Part shown: piece after piece, positions 1-7,378 of the stretch
Layout: each line of letters opens with the position of its first letter
Position numbering within the stretch: the stretch's first letter is position 1
Source: Bacteroidia bacterium
GTDB taxonomy: Bacteria > Bacteroidota > Bacteroidia > Bacteroidales > F082
Reading direction: 5' to 3'
Assembly (NCBI GenBank): GCA_021287165.1
Contig: JAJTAY010000009.1
Coordinates: 62,001-126,000, forward strand
DNA: 64,000 nucleotides
Position numbers and translations under genes: made by a program
Notes under the pieces: generated by a model
Databases searched by the model: none
Seen by the model: the letters and a program-made list of their open reading frames with translations, nothing else
What the model was told of the DNA's origin: nothing

Positions 1-1
1 T

Positions 2-373
2 ATTGATGAAGCAGGGCCGGCCAACTTCTTCGGCATCAGGGAAATGTCCTACATCACACCGAAATCGTGCACCATTCTGCCTTCGGTGACAAATAAAAGC
101 ATCGAAGTGATTGCTGCCGATCTTGGTCTGAAAGTGGAAAGACGGCCCGTTCCGGTAGAAGAGCTTGAAACTTTCGAAGAAGCGGGAGCCTGCGGTACAG
201 CCGCCATCATCAGCCCCTTCAAATCGATTTTCGACCGCGAGCTGAAAAAAGAATACTACTACGGCGAAACTGCCGGCGTGTGGTCAACAAAGCTTTACAA
301 TACCCTCAGGGCGATACAGTACGGAGAAATTGAAGACAAGTTTGGCTGGACTACCATTCTGGAAGGCATTTAA
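2..373 (+). CDS. ilvE: Branched-chain amino acid aminotransferase, C-terminal part
   Basis: The last 123 codons of a class IV PLP-dependent aminotransferase; the 5' end lies outside the window. It catalyses the final transamination in leucine, isoleucine and valine synthesis, or the first step of their breakdown, using 2-oxoglutarate/glutamate. The frame is open from base 2. Recognisable family segments are EAGPANFFGI at the start, TILPSVTNKSIEVIA, VERRPVPVEEL and the GACGTAAIISP block, which belongs to the cofactor-phosphate side of the fold. The PLP-binding lysine would lie upstream and is not visible. The C-terminus has the usual length for bacterial IlvE. A rho-independent terminator follows the stop. 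Confidence 0.9.
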   Translation: MDEAGPANFFGIREMSYITPKSCTILPSVTNKSIEVIAADLGLKVERRPVPVEELETFEEAGACGTAAIISPFKSIFDRELKKEYYYGETAGVWSTKLYNTLRAIQYGEIEDKFGWTTILEGI

Positions 374-393
374 CCAAAACATTGTAAAAGGAA

Positions 394-424
394 AAAGCCG
401 CTCATCTGCAGGGCGGCTTTTTTA
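394..424 (+). terminator. Rho-independent terminator after ilvE
   Basis: An 8-bp perfect stem (AAAGCCGC at 394-401 with GCGGCTTT at 413-420) has an 11-base loop and is followed by a T-rich run. It lies 20 bases behind the ilvE stop codon, between convergent ilvE and pyrF. Confidence 0.85.
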
Positions 425-476
425 TTTACCATAATCTAAATCTTAAGAAGAGATTTCCATCAAACCAGTGCAAGCA

Positions 477-1307
477 TCATATAATGCCATATTTGTTTAG
501 CAAAACGGCCATCTCCTGCTGTAGTTTTAGTGCCTCGGCTGCGGCTGCAAGGGCAAAATCATCGCCATCGGATGCATAAATGATTGACCTGGAAGCATTG
601 ACAAGAACTCCACAACTTTTGTTCATTGCGTTGTCAGCCACTTCGGCAAGACTACCTCCCTGGGCACCAACGCCCGGAACGAGGAAAAAATAATCGGGGG
701 CAAGCTTTCGCAATGCAGCAAGTTCAGCAGGTTTGGTGGCCCCCACCACAAACATAAGTTGATCGGGACCGGCCCAATCACAGGCCTTGCGCACGACAAG
801 TTCATAGAACTTGTGTCCGGTTGCATCAGCGCGTTGTTGAAAATCAGCCGAGCCGGCATTTGAGGTTGCGGCCAGCAGGATAGTCCATTTGTCATTATGA
901 GCAAGAAACGGGCTTACCGAATCAAAACCCATATAAGGCGCAACGGTGATGGCATCGGCCCCCAACAGATCGAAAAAAGCCCGTGCATAGCTGGCCGAGG
1001 TATTGCCGATATCGCCGCGTTTGGCATCGGCTATTACCAGTATGTCAGGATATTGCTGCTTGATATAATGTATCGTTTTTTGCAGACTTGCCCAGCCTTC
1101 GATACCTTCGGCTTCGTAAAAAGCGGTATTGGGCTTGAAAGCTATTGCATAAGGTGCCGTGGCGTCGATGATGGCCTTGTTGAAAGCAAAAATGGCATCA
1201 GGCTCATTGCGGAAATGCTGCGGAATTCGCGACCTATCGGTATCGAGACCTACACAGAGAAACGACTTCTTTGCCTTTATGTTTTCGAGCAATTTCGTCC
1301 TGCTCAT
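477..1307 (-). CDS. pyrF: Orotidine 5'-phosphate decarboxylase
   Basis: Converts OMP to UMP, the last step of de novo pyrimidine synthesis, in the cytosol. The 276-residue length and sequence fit the longer subfamily 2 of OMP decarboxylases. The catalytic Asp/Lys array is seen as ADAKRGDIGNT near residues 93-103. LCVGLD near the N-terminus and VPGVGAQGG near residue 210 are the substrate and phosphate-binding strands. It is the last gene of a probable prfA-lipoprotein-pyrF operon, starting only 2 bases after the lipoprotein stop. No terminator hairpin is evident behind it. Confidence 0.96.
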   Translation of the reverse strand: MSRTKLLENIKAKKSFLCVGLDTDRSRIPQHFRNEPDAIFAFNKAIIDATAPYAIAFKPNTAFYEAEGIEGWASLQKTIHYIKQQYPDILVIADAKRGDIGNTSASYARAFFDLLGADAITVAPYMGFDSVSPFLAHNDKWTILLAATSNAGSADFQQRADATGHKFYELVVRKACDWAGPDQLMFVVGATKPAELAALRKLAPDYFFLVPGVGAQGGSLAEVADNAMNKSCGVLVNASRSIIYASDGDDFALAAAAEALKLQQEMAVLLNKYGII

Positions 1308-1309
1308 AG

Positions 1310-1927
1310 CTATCGTGCGTTTATTAGTTTCCTGAAGTTCTTCAGGTTTTTTGGGCCAACCTGAACCGTCATCATGGCAGGTCCGGCATAATACCTAAAT
1401 GCTATCTCTTTGGCATTCATCATATTATCCATCACCTCGTGAGTTATATTATAATTATAACGAACAAGACGACTTTGCGTAGCAGAGTAGCCCGTAACCA
1501 CAGAAACCCTCGTGGAGTCGGCGGTGAGCACGTCTTTTCGGTCTTCGGATATCTGGGTGGAGATATCATGCTCTGGATCAAGGCCTTCGAACGGATAAAC
1601 CTTACCGTCGATGATCAGGAAAACAGTGCGCTCTGGCTTGAAACTGCCAAGGCTGAGACTAAGTCGATCATAAACTCTAAGGATTTCTTTGCCGTCGGGG
1701 GCCACCTCCTTCAACATTGTTTTCTGGAGCCCAAGAAATGGTGTGCGCCTCTCTTTTACTTCGTTGAAGTAGTATTCCTGTCGGAAACGCAGGGTGTTTT
1801 TTACAACATCATGTTCCTCAAAAAGCCGCGTTCGGAAGTAAAAACCGCATGATGTAAAAGATAAAGCCACTCCTGCAAGTAAAGTCAGAAGGGTCAGGTA
1901 GATAATGCCTTTCGATCGTTTTATCAT
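1310..1927 (-). CDS. Predicted lipoprotein of unknown function
   Basis: A 205-residue protein with a basic N-terminus, a hydrophobic stretch and a likely lipobox ending FTSC (Cys27), so it is probably exported and lipidated. The rest is soluble and mixed alpha/beta, without TM segments or motifs that I recognise. It is sandwiched between prfA (16-base gap upstream) and pyrF (2-base gap downstream), so it is almost certainly co-transcribed with them. Nothing in translation termination or pyrimidine synthesis explains an envelope protein here. The coding call rests on tight packing and a clean signal sequence; the function is unknown. Confidence 0.8.
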   Translation of the reverse strand: MIKRSKGIIYLTLLTLLAGVALSFTSCGFYFRTRLFEEHDVVKNTLRFRQEYYFNEVKERRTPFLGLQKTMLKEVAPDGKEILRVYDRLSLSLGSFKPERTVFLIIDGKVYPFEGLDPEHDISTQISEDRKDVLTADSTRVSVVTGYSATQSRLVRYNYNITHEVMDNMMNAKEIAFRYYAGPAMMTVQVGPKNLKNFRKLINAR

Positions 1928-1943
1928 TGGTTTTGCGAAATGG

Positions 1944-3026
1944 TTAGCCTGCTTCGAGTTCTGTTTTCAGGCGTTCAGCATTTTCAGCCATTTGCAGTTT
2001 TTCGATCAGTTCGTCCAGTTCGCCGTCAATGATAGTTTGCAAGTTATATAATGTCAGGTTGATACGGTGATCGGTAACCCTTCCCTGTGGCCAGTTGTAG
2101 GTCCGTATTTTAGCCGAGCGGTCGCCGGTGGAAACCATGGTTTTGCGCTTGGAAGCCACCTCTTCGAGGTATTTGCTGTATTCGCGCTCAAAAAGCCTGG
2201 TGCGCAACACCTTCATGGCCTTGGCTAAGTTCTTGATCTGCGATTTTTCGTCCTGACACGACACCACGATACCGCTGGGGATGTGGGTAAGGCGCACGGC
2301 AGAGTAGGTGGTGTTTACGGATTGTCCACCAGGGCCTGAGGAGCAGAAGGTTTCCTTGCGAATGTCTTTTTCATTAAGTTCAATATCAAATTCTTCGGCT
2401 TCGGGCAGCACCACCACACTGGCCGCTGAAGTGTGAATGCGGCCCTGGGTTTCGGTTTTCGGTACCCGCTGCACGCGGTGCACACCGCTTTCGAACTTCA
2501 TGATGCCATAGGCATTATCACCTATCACATTGAAAATGATTTCCTTAAATCCTCCTACAGTACCTTCGTTCATGTCCACCAGCTCGGTGCGCCAGCCTTT
2601 GCGTTCGCAGTATTTGGCATACATGCGGTAAAGGTCACCGGCAAAAATGCTGGCTTCGTCGCCTCCTGTTCCGGCCCTGATCTCCACCACGGCATTTTTC
2701 GAATCCTGAGGGTCTTTGGGGATGAGCATCAGGCGGATGTCTTCTTCCAGTTTTTCTTTGTTTTGCTCCAATTCGTCGAGCTCCTGACGGGCCATAGCCC
2801 TGAAATCCTCGTCTTTTTCCGTTCGAAGCAGTTCGCGGGCATCTTCAATTCCTTTCAGCACATCCTTGTATTGAGCAAATGCCCTGACTACAGGCTCCAG
2901 ATCTTTATAATCCTTGTTCAGCTTCACATAACGCTTCATATCGGCCATCACGGCAGGGTCGTTGAGCTGTTCGCCCATTTCTTCCCAGCGACGACGGATA
3001 TCCTCCAACTTATCAACAATTTCCAC
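1944..3026 (-). CDS. prfA: Peptide chain release factor 1
   Basis: Terminates translation at UAA and UAG by triggering hydrolysis of peptidyl-tRNA in the ribosomal A site. All signature parts are present in 360 residues: a coiled N-terminal domain rich in E/K (about 1-105), the P-x-T stop-codon recognition tripeptide seen as PKT (189-191), and the universal GGQ (233-235) in [12 protein letters not shown]. No internal frameshift exists, as expected for RF1 as opposed to RF2. It is the first gene of the leftward operon with the small lipoprotein gene and pyrF, and has its own Bacteroidota-type promoter. Confidence 0.97.
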   Translation of the reverse strand: MEIVDKLEDIRRRWEEMGEQLNDPAVMADMKRYVKLNKDYKDLEPVVRAFAQYKDVLKGIEDARELLRTEKDEDFRAMARQELDELEQNKEKLEEDIRLMLIPKDPQDSKNAVVEIRAGTGGDEASIFAGDLYRMYAKYCERKGWRTELVDMNEGTVGGFKEIIFNVIGDNAYGIMKFESGVHRVQRVPKTETQGRIHTSAASVVVLPEAEEFDIELNEKDIRKETFCSSGPGGQSVNTTYSAVRLTHIPSGIVVSCQDEKSQIKNLAKAMKVLRTRLFEREYSKYLEEVASKRKTMVSTGDRSAKIRTYNWPQGRVTDHRINLTLYNLQTIIDGELDELIEKLQMAENAERLKTELEAG

Positions 3027-3045
3027 ACCAACAATTTTTGAGCTG

Positions 3046-3077
3046 CAAAATTAGGCTTTTTAAGCGGGTGTGGCAAA
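3046..3077 (-). promoter_or_regulatory. Promoter of the prfA operon
   Basis: On the minus strand a TTTG (-33; complement of 3074-3077) is followed after 20 bases by TAATTTTG (-7; complement of 3046-3053). This matches the Bacteroidota primary sigma consensus TTTG-N19..21-TAnnTTTG. The prfA start codon follows about 20 bases downstream. Confidence 0.7.
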
Positions 3078-3206
3078 GGGGGCACTTCAACCCATCAATA
3101 TGTTAGTAACCAAACTCTCTAATTCTGATGGTTGCATACGCTTAAACATGTTGAATCGTCAATAAAAAGCGCATGAGCAGGCAAGCAAGGAATAAACTTA
3201 AAAAAA

Positions 3207-4373
3207 TCAATACACAAACTCCCCTTCCCCGGTTCTGATGGTCAGTTTTGTAGTTTGAGCAGCTTCTACGCGGCCAATGATTCTAGCATCAACGCCAAAC
3301 GACTTCGAAATCGCAATCATTTGTTCTGCGCTCTTTTCGTCCGTGTAAATCTCGAGCCGGTGGCCCATGTTGAACACTTTGTACATTTCCTGCCAGGGCG
3401 TTTTTGATGCCTTATGAATGGCCCTGAAGAGCGGTGGCACTTCGAACAGACTGTCCTTGATGATGTGCACGTTTTTGGCAAAATGGAGCACCTTGGTTTG
3501 TCCGCCCCCGCTGCAGTGGATCATACCGTGGATGTTATGCCTGTTATTGGCAAGAATCTCCTTTACAATTGGGGCATAAGTGCGTGTGGGAGCCAGCACC
3601 AGCCTGCCCATATCAACACCAGGCACTTCGGATGGATCGGTCAGTTTCCATGGACCGGAATAAACCAGATGTTCCGGTACCAGTGGATCGAAGCTTTCGG
3701 GATATTTCAGTTCGAGGTATTTGGCGAAAACATCATGTCGTGCGGAGGTCAGGCCATTGCTGCCCATGCCGCCGTTGTAGGCATCTTCGTATGCGGCCTG
3801 CCCGAATGAGGCAAAACCCACAATTAAGTCACCATTACGTATTTGGTTTTCAATCACTTCCGATCGCGGCACCCTGGCCACCACCGTACTATCTACCACA
3901 ATAGTTCGTACAAGATCACCAAGGTCGGCTGTTTCCCCTCCGCTAAGCCATATACCAACACCCAGCTTGCGCATCTTCTCGAGGAAAAGTTCAGTGCCTT
4001 CGATGAGGGCGGCAATTACTTCGCCCGGCACCAGATGCTTGTTTCGGCCAATGGTCGATGAGAGCAGCATTCCATCAATAACGCCAACACAGAGCAGGTC
4101 ATCGGTGTTCATCACAATGGCATCCTGGGCTATGCCGTGCCATACACTCAGATCGCCGGTTTCCTTCCAGTAAAGGTAGGCCAGCGACGATTTGGTGCCT
4201 GCCCCATCGGCATGCATGATGTTGCACATGGCTGGGTCGTTGCCCAGCACATCAGGCATTACCTTGCAAAAGGCATTGGGATACAAGCCTTTATCAAGAT
4301 TTCTGATGGCCTTGTGCACATCTTCCTTGCCGGCCGAAACGCCTCGTTGCTGGTAGCGGCGGTGGTCGTCCAT
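3207..4373 (-). CDS. purM: Phosphoribosylformylglycinamidine cyclo-ligase (AIR synthase)
   Basis: ATP-dependent ring closure of FGAM to AIR in purine synthesis. At 388 residues it matches the longer Bacteroidota form of PurM. Landmarks are the N-terminal RGVSAGKEDVHKAI, the phosphate-binding HADGAGTKSSLAY (54-66), SGGETADLGDLVRT (from 144), and a C-terminal ATP-grasp-like half with CSGGGQTK. It sits 7 bases downstream of the OmpA-family gene and may be co-transcribed with it. About 180 bases separate it from the prfA promoter, without a clear terminator. Confidence 0.96.
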   Translation of the reverse strand: MDDHRRYQQRGVSAGKEDVHKAIRNLDKGLYPNAFCKVMPDVLGNDPAMCNIMHADGAGTKSSLAYLYWKETGDLSVWHGIAQDAIVMNTDDLLCVGVIDGMLLSSTIGRNKHLVPGEVIAALIEGTELFLEKMRKLGVGIWLSGGETADLGDLVRTIVVDSTVVARVPRSEVIENQIRNGDLIVGFASFGQAAYEDAYNGGMGSNGLTSARHDVFAKYLELKYPESFDPLVPEHLVYSGPWKLTDPSEVPGVDMGRLVLAPTRTYAPIVKEILANNRHNIHGMIHCSGGGQTKVLHFAKNVHIIKDSLFEVPPLFRAIHKASKTPWQEMYKVFNMGHRLEIYTDEKSAEQMIAISKSFGVDARIIGRVEAAQTTKLTIRTGEGEFVY

Positions 4374-4380
4374 AAAGGGC

Positions 4381-6846
4381 TTATTTAAAGATCAGTTTAC
4401 GGTTGTGCGTGTTGATCTCATACTCACCCATGCGACTGAGTACCGACTGGCCAAGAACCAAAGGCGAATCGGCTTTGTGCCGGACCGTAATTTCTATATC
4501 TTTCACCGACCGATTGGCAATACGCAATTCTCTCAGCACAAAAACAGCCCCGTCGGCAATATTGCCAGCGCTTAAAACTGCTTCCGCTTCGCCTTTAAGG
4601 TTGTCGCGGCTCAAAATGCCTTTGCGCAGCCAATCGAGGCCTTTGGCCAGCGAAACATAGGCCTGCTCATTGCGCACAAACACAAAGTTTTCGTTGAAAC
4701 CATCAATCACACAGGGGATTAAAATTGCACCGTCGGCATTGGTGTTGAACGCGACTTCACTTTCTTCGGGATTAAGCACAATTTTCACTGCAGTACCTAC
4801 TAAGACATTGGTGGCTTTTGGCACAAAATCTTTGCTCAGCACCCTAAACTCGGTTCGTCGGTTAAGTTGGTGTGCGGCTTCCTTTTCTTCGTTGCTGCGC
4901 AAACTGTTGATATACTCCTCTGTGAGTACCGTTCCGGATTTGAAAGTGAACCCATTTACAACCATGTCCCGCTCAAGGCGACGCGGCACGCGTTCGCCGT
5001 AGCCTTTTGCTACGAGACGTTCGGGCTCTATACCTCTGGCTATCAGGTAATCTACAACCGACTGGGCACGGCGTTGCGACAGGATATCATTGCGTTCGTC
5101 GGTATCGCGGTTGTCGGTATGGGATGCGAGCTCGACTACGATGGTGGGATTGCGTTGCAGGGTTAATATAAGTCCCTGCAGCGAGTCTTCGAACTGAGGT
5201 TTGAGCTCCCAGCGGGCAAGATCGTAAAGAATGTCGGGCAGCACAATCGGGGCCTGCGGGATTGGCGATAAAAGAAAGTCTTTGGTAATGTCTTTCGAAA
5301 ACTCAAGGCCAACCGTTGTTTCTACCGCATTGAGGGTAAAATAGTTGGGTTTGTCGACGATAATTTCGTAGGTGGTGTTTTTGTCAATCTGCGAATTGCC
5401 GAAAAGGTAGTATCCCTTGTCATTTGTGCGTGTACTCACCGACGACCCGTTTGACCCAATAAGTTTTATTGTCGCATTTTCGACAAACTGGAGCGTTTTT
5501 TCATCTTTCACAGTGCCGCTGAGCGTAAAAAGCACCGGAGGTTCAATGAAATAGAACAAATTATCCACACCGCGGATGTTATCACGGTTGCTCGAGAAAA
5601 AGCCTCTTTCCTCAGTTGGATGAAACATAACCGCGAAATCATCATATACCGAGTTCATCGGATATTTCATATTTCGGGGCTTACCCCACTGCCCTTTGTC
5701 GTCGATGCTACTCACAAAGATATCGAGGCCTCCCATACCAGGATGGCCATTGGAGGCAAAATACAAGGTGGTATCGTTTCTCAGAAAGGGAAACACCTCA
5801 TCACCTGCCGTATTTACATTCGGGCCTGCATTCACCGGGCGGCCAAACGGCTGACTTTTATTGTCGCGCATGGCCATCCAGATGTCTTTTCCGCCAAATC
5901 CTCCCTTGCGTTCAGCCGAAAAATAGATCGTTAGCTCGTCTTTGCTCAGGCTTGGGTGACCGACAATATCAGTACTGTCGACACCTCTGATCTGCAATGG
6001 CACCGGCTGACTCCAGGTTCGTCCCTGACGGTTGCTCACCATAATCTGACAACCGGAGGCTTGCTGAGGCGCATTGTTGCAACGAGTGAAATAGAGCGCA
6101 TTGAAAGCGCTGTTCATGAAAGGAGCACCTTCGTTGGCCTTAGTGTTGATGGTTTCGGTATTATCAAAGGGCTGAGGCGTGCTCCATTTTTCATTACGAT
6201 CGAGGCGGCTGGTATAAAGGTCGCTGAAGCTTTGATTCGTCCAACGGTCTTTCTCTTTGCCTGTTGAACCGTCACGGGTTGAAGTGAAAATAATCTCATT
6301 GTACTCGCCTGATGCCCAACTTGCAGCAAAATCGGACTCCCTCGAGTTGATTTGACGAATCAGCGTGACTTCGAATCGTGATGGGTTGGCTATCCATTCT
6401 TCAATCTGAGCGGCAAGTGCTGCCCCTTCGGGGCCCCTCGGATCTCCGGGAACGGCCTGGGCATATCGGTTGTAATACTCAATGGCTTCAGGGTACTTTT
6501 GAATTACTTTGAGCAGGTCGGCATAGGTAAGCAGAATGGAGGGATTACGTTCGGGAAGGTCGGAGCGCATTACGCGGCGGAAGGTAGCTTCGGCACGTTT
6601 GAAATTACCGGTAAGGCGGTAACTCTCGGCCAATCGCCAGCTGATGCGGTTCTTTTCGTCCTTGTCTTTCACCCTCGAAAAGGCCTTCTTATAGCGGTCG
6701 ATGGCCAGCGAATACTGCTTGCGGTCGAAGGCATCGTCGGCGCTTTTCACCAGCGAGCGCTGCGCCAGAGCCAGCTGTGAAAGCAAACTGAAAATCAGAA
6801 CAAAAAATACTCTAAGGCTAATATTCATCCAAATAAAATATTTCAA
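4381..6846 (-). CDS. OmpA-family protein with TPR, PD40 propeller and degenerate retropepsin-like tail
   Basis: An 821-residue exported protein with the following order: signal peptide (about 1-29, ending LALAQ); TPR-like helical repeats (30-150); PD40/WD40-like beta-propeller blades (about 165-432, with repeated LYFAS, IYFSAERKGGFGGKDIW and GFFSSNRD motifs); a carboxypeptidase-regulatory-like beta domain (437-525); an OmpA peptidoglycan-binding domain (about 538-670, with ELASHTDNR and LSQRRAQSVVDYL); and a C-terminal domain (685-821) that reads as a retroviral-type aspartic protease fold. The tail has the hallmark PLVLGQSVLSRMGEYEIN, but where the catalytic DTG should follow the FVF strand the residues are VRN (724-726). 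The first five parts resemble the PorE/OmpA architecture of Bacteroidota, where such proteins anchor envelope complexes to peptidoglycan. Binding to peptidoglycan is family knowledge; a proteolytic role looks lost. Confidence 0.9.
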   Translation of the reverse strand: MKYFIWMNISLRVFFVLIFSLLSQLALAQRSLVKSADDAFDRKQYSLAIDRYKKAFSRVKDKDEKNRISWRLAESYRLTGNFKRAEATFRRVMRSDLPERNPSILLTYADLLKVIQKYPEAIEYYNRYAQAVPGDPRGPEGAALAAQIEEWIANPSRFEVTLIRQINSRESDFAASWASGEYNEIIFTSTRDGSTGKEKDRWTNQSFSDLYTSRLDRNEKWSTPQPFDNTETINTKANEGAPFMNSAFNALYFTRCNNAPQQASGCQIMVSNRQGRTWSQPVPLQIRGVDSTDIVGHPSLSKDELTIYFSAERKGGFGGKDIWMAMRDNKSQPFGRPVNAGPNVNTAGDEVFPFLRNDTTLYFASNGHPGMGGLDIFVSSIDDKGQWGKPRNMKYPMNSVYDDFAVMFHPTEERGFFSSNRDNIRGVDNLFYFIEPPVLFTLSGTVKDEKTLQFVENATIKLIGSNGSSVSTRTNDKGYYLFGNSQIDKNTTYEIIVDKPNYFTLNAVETTVGLEFSKDITKDFLLSPIPQAPIVLPDILYDLARWELKPQFEDSLQGLILTLQRNPTIVVELASHTDNRDTDERNDILSQRRAQSVVDYLIARGIEPERLVAKGYGERVPRRLERDMVVNGFTFKSGTVLTEEYINSLRSNEEKEAAHQLNRRTEFRVLSKDFVPKATNVLVGTAVKIVLNPEESEVAFNTNADGAILIPCVIDGFNENFVFVRNEQAYVSLAKGLDWLRKGILSRDNLKGEAEAVLSAGNIADGAVFVLRELRIANRSVKDIEITVRHKADSPLVLGQSVLSRMGEYEINTHNRKLIFK

Positions 6847-6864
6847 GTCGTTGAACGGCTTTAT

Positions 6865-7242
6865 TTATGTTTTATTGGAACCGGAATCGAATTGATCGGC
6901 CTGAGCGGTATTTTCAGAGCCAAACGGAATGGCCCCCAGTGTCTCATCAGGTAGCTCATCTTTACCGATATGTTCTGCTGTTGCCTTTGATGAAGTATCC
7001 GTGGCCATTACATTCAAATCGCTAAGCGGCTTCCTGATCTCCTGAATTCCGGCCTCGCGCTCCAGACGTGTGGCTTCCTTCTGTATTTCGTTGCGAAATC
7101 CGGCCGATGCCCTTTTCATTTCGTTTATAGCTTTGCCCACAGTTCTGGCTACTTCGGGCAGCTGACGTGGTCCGACTACAATGAATAACACAAGCAGGAT
7201 CAGCAAAATTTCGCCTGTTCCAAAGTCAAAAAACAGAAGCAT
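6865..7242 (-). CDS. Twin-arginine translocase TatA/TatB-type subunit
   Basis: A membrane-anchored component of the Tat pathway for folded proteins. From ATG 7242 the protein is 125 residues: a very short periplasmic N-terminus, one TM helix (FGTGEILLILLVLFIVVG), the hinge motif GPRQLPE typical of this family (closer to TatB than TatA), an amphipathic helix rich in K/R/E, then an acidic low-complexity tail. The open frame extends upstream into the secDF terminator region, but the family always begins just before the TM helix, and a -7 box lies 20 bases upstream of ATG 7242. No tatC is present in the window. Confidence 0.88.
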   Translation of the reverse strand: MLLFFDFGTGEILLILLVLFIVVGPRQLPEVARTVGKAINEMKRASAGFRNEIQKEATRLEREAGIQEIRKPLSDLNVMATDTSSKATAEHIGKDELPDETLGAIPFGSENTAQADQFDSGSNKT

Positions 7243-7262
7243 AGCCCCCAGTTTATTTGCTG

Positions 7263-7270
7263 CAAAGGTA
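7263..7270 (-). promoter_or_regulatory. -7 promoter box of the tat gene
   Basis: The complement reads TACCTTTG, an exact TAnnTTTG box 20 bases before the ATG. The -33 element is not recognisable. It fixes the shorter start for the TatA/B-type protein. Confidence 0.5.
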
Positions 7271-7325
7271 TGTTTTTTGAGCTTTTCAGGCATTATGCTT
7301 AAAAAGCAGCCAGCGTTTGAAGGGC

Positions 7326-7361
7326 AAAAAAAATCCGGCCAGGGAATACCAGCCGGATTTT
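7326..7361 (-). terminator. Rho-independent terminator after secDF
   Basis: A 10-bp stem (7330-7339 with 7352-7361, core ATCCGGC/GCCGGAT) is followed on the minus strand by an uninterrupted U run (complement of the A run 7326-7333). It starts 17 bases after the secDF stop and separates it from the tat gene. Confidence 0.85.
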
Positions 7362-7378
7362 CTTGATGAATGAGGAAA

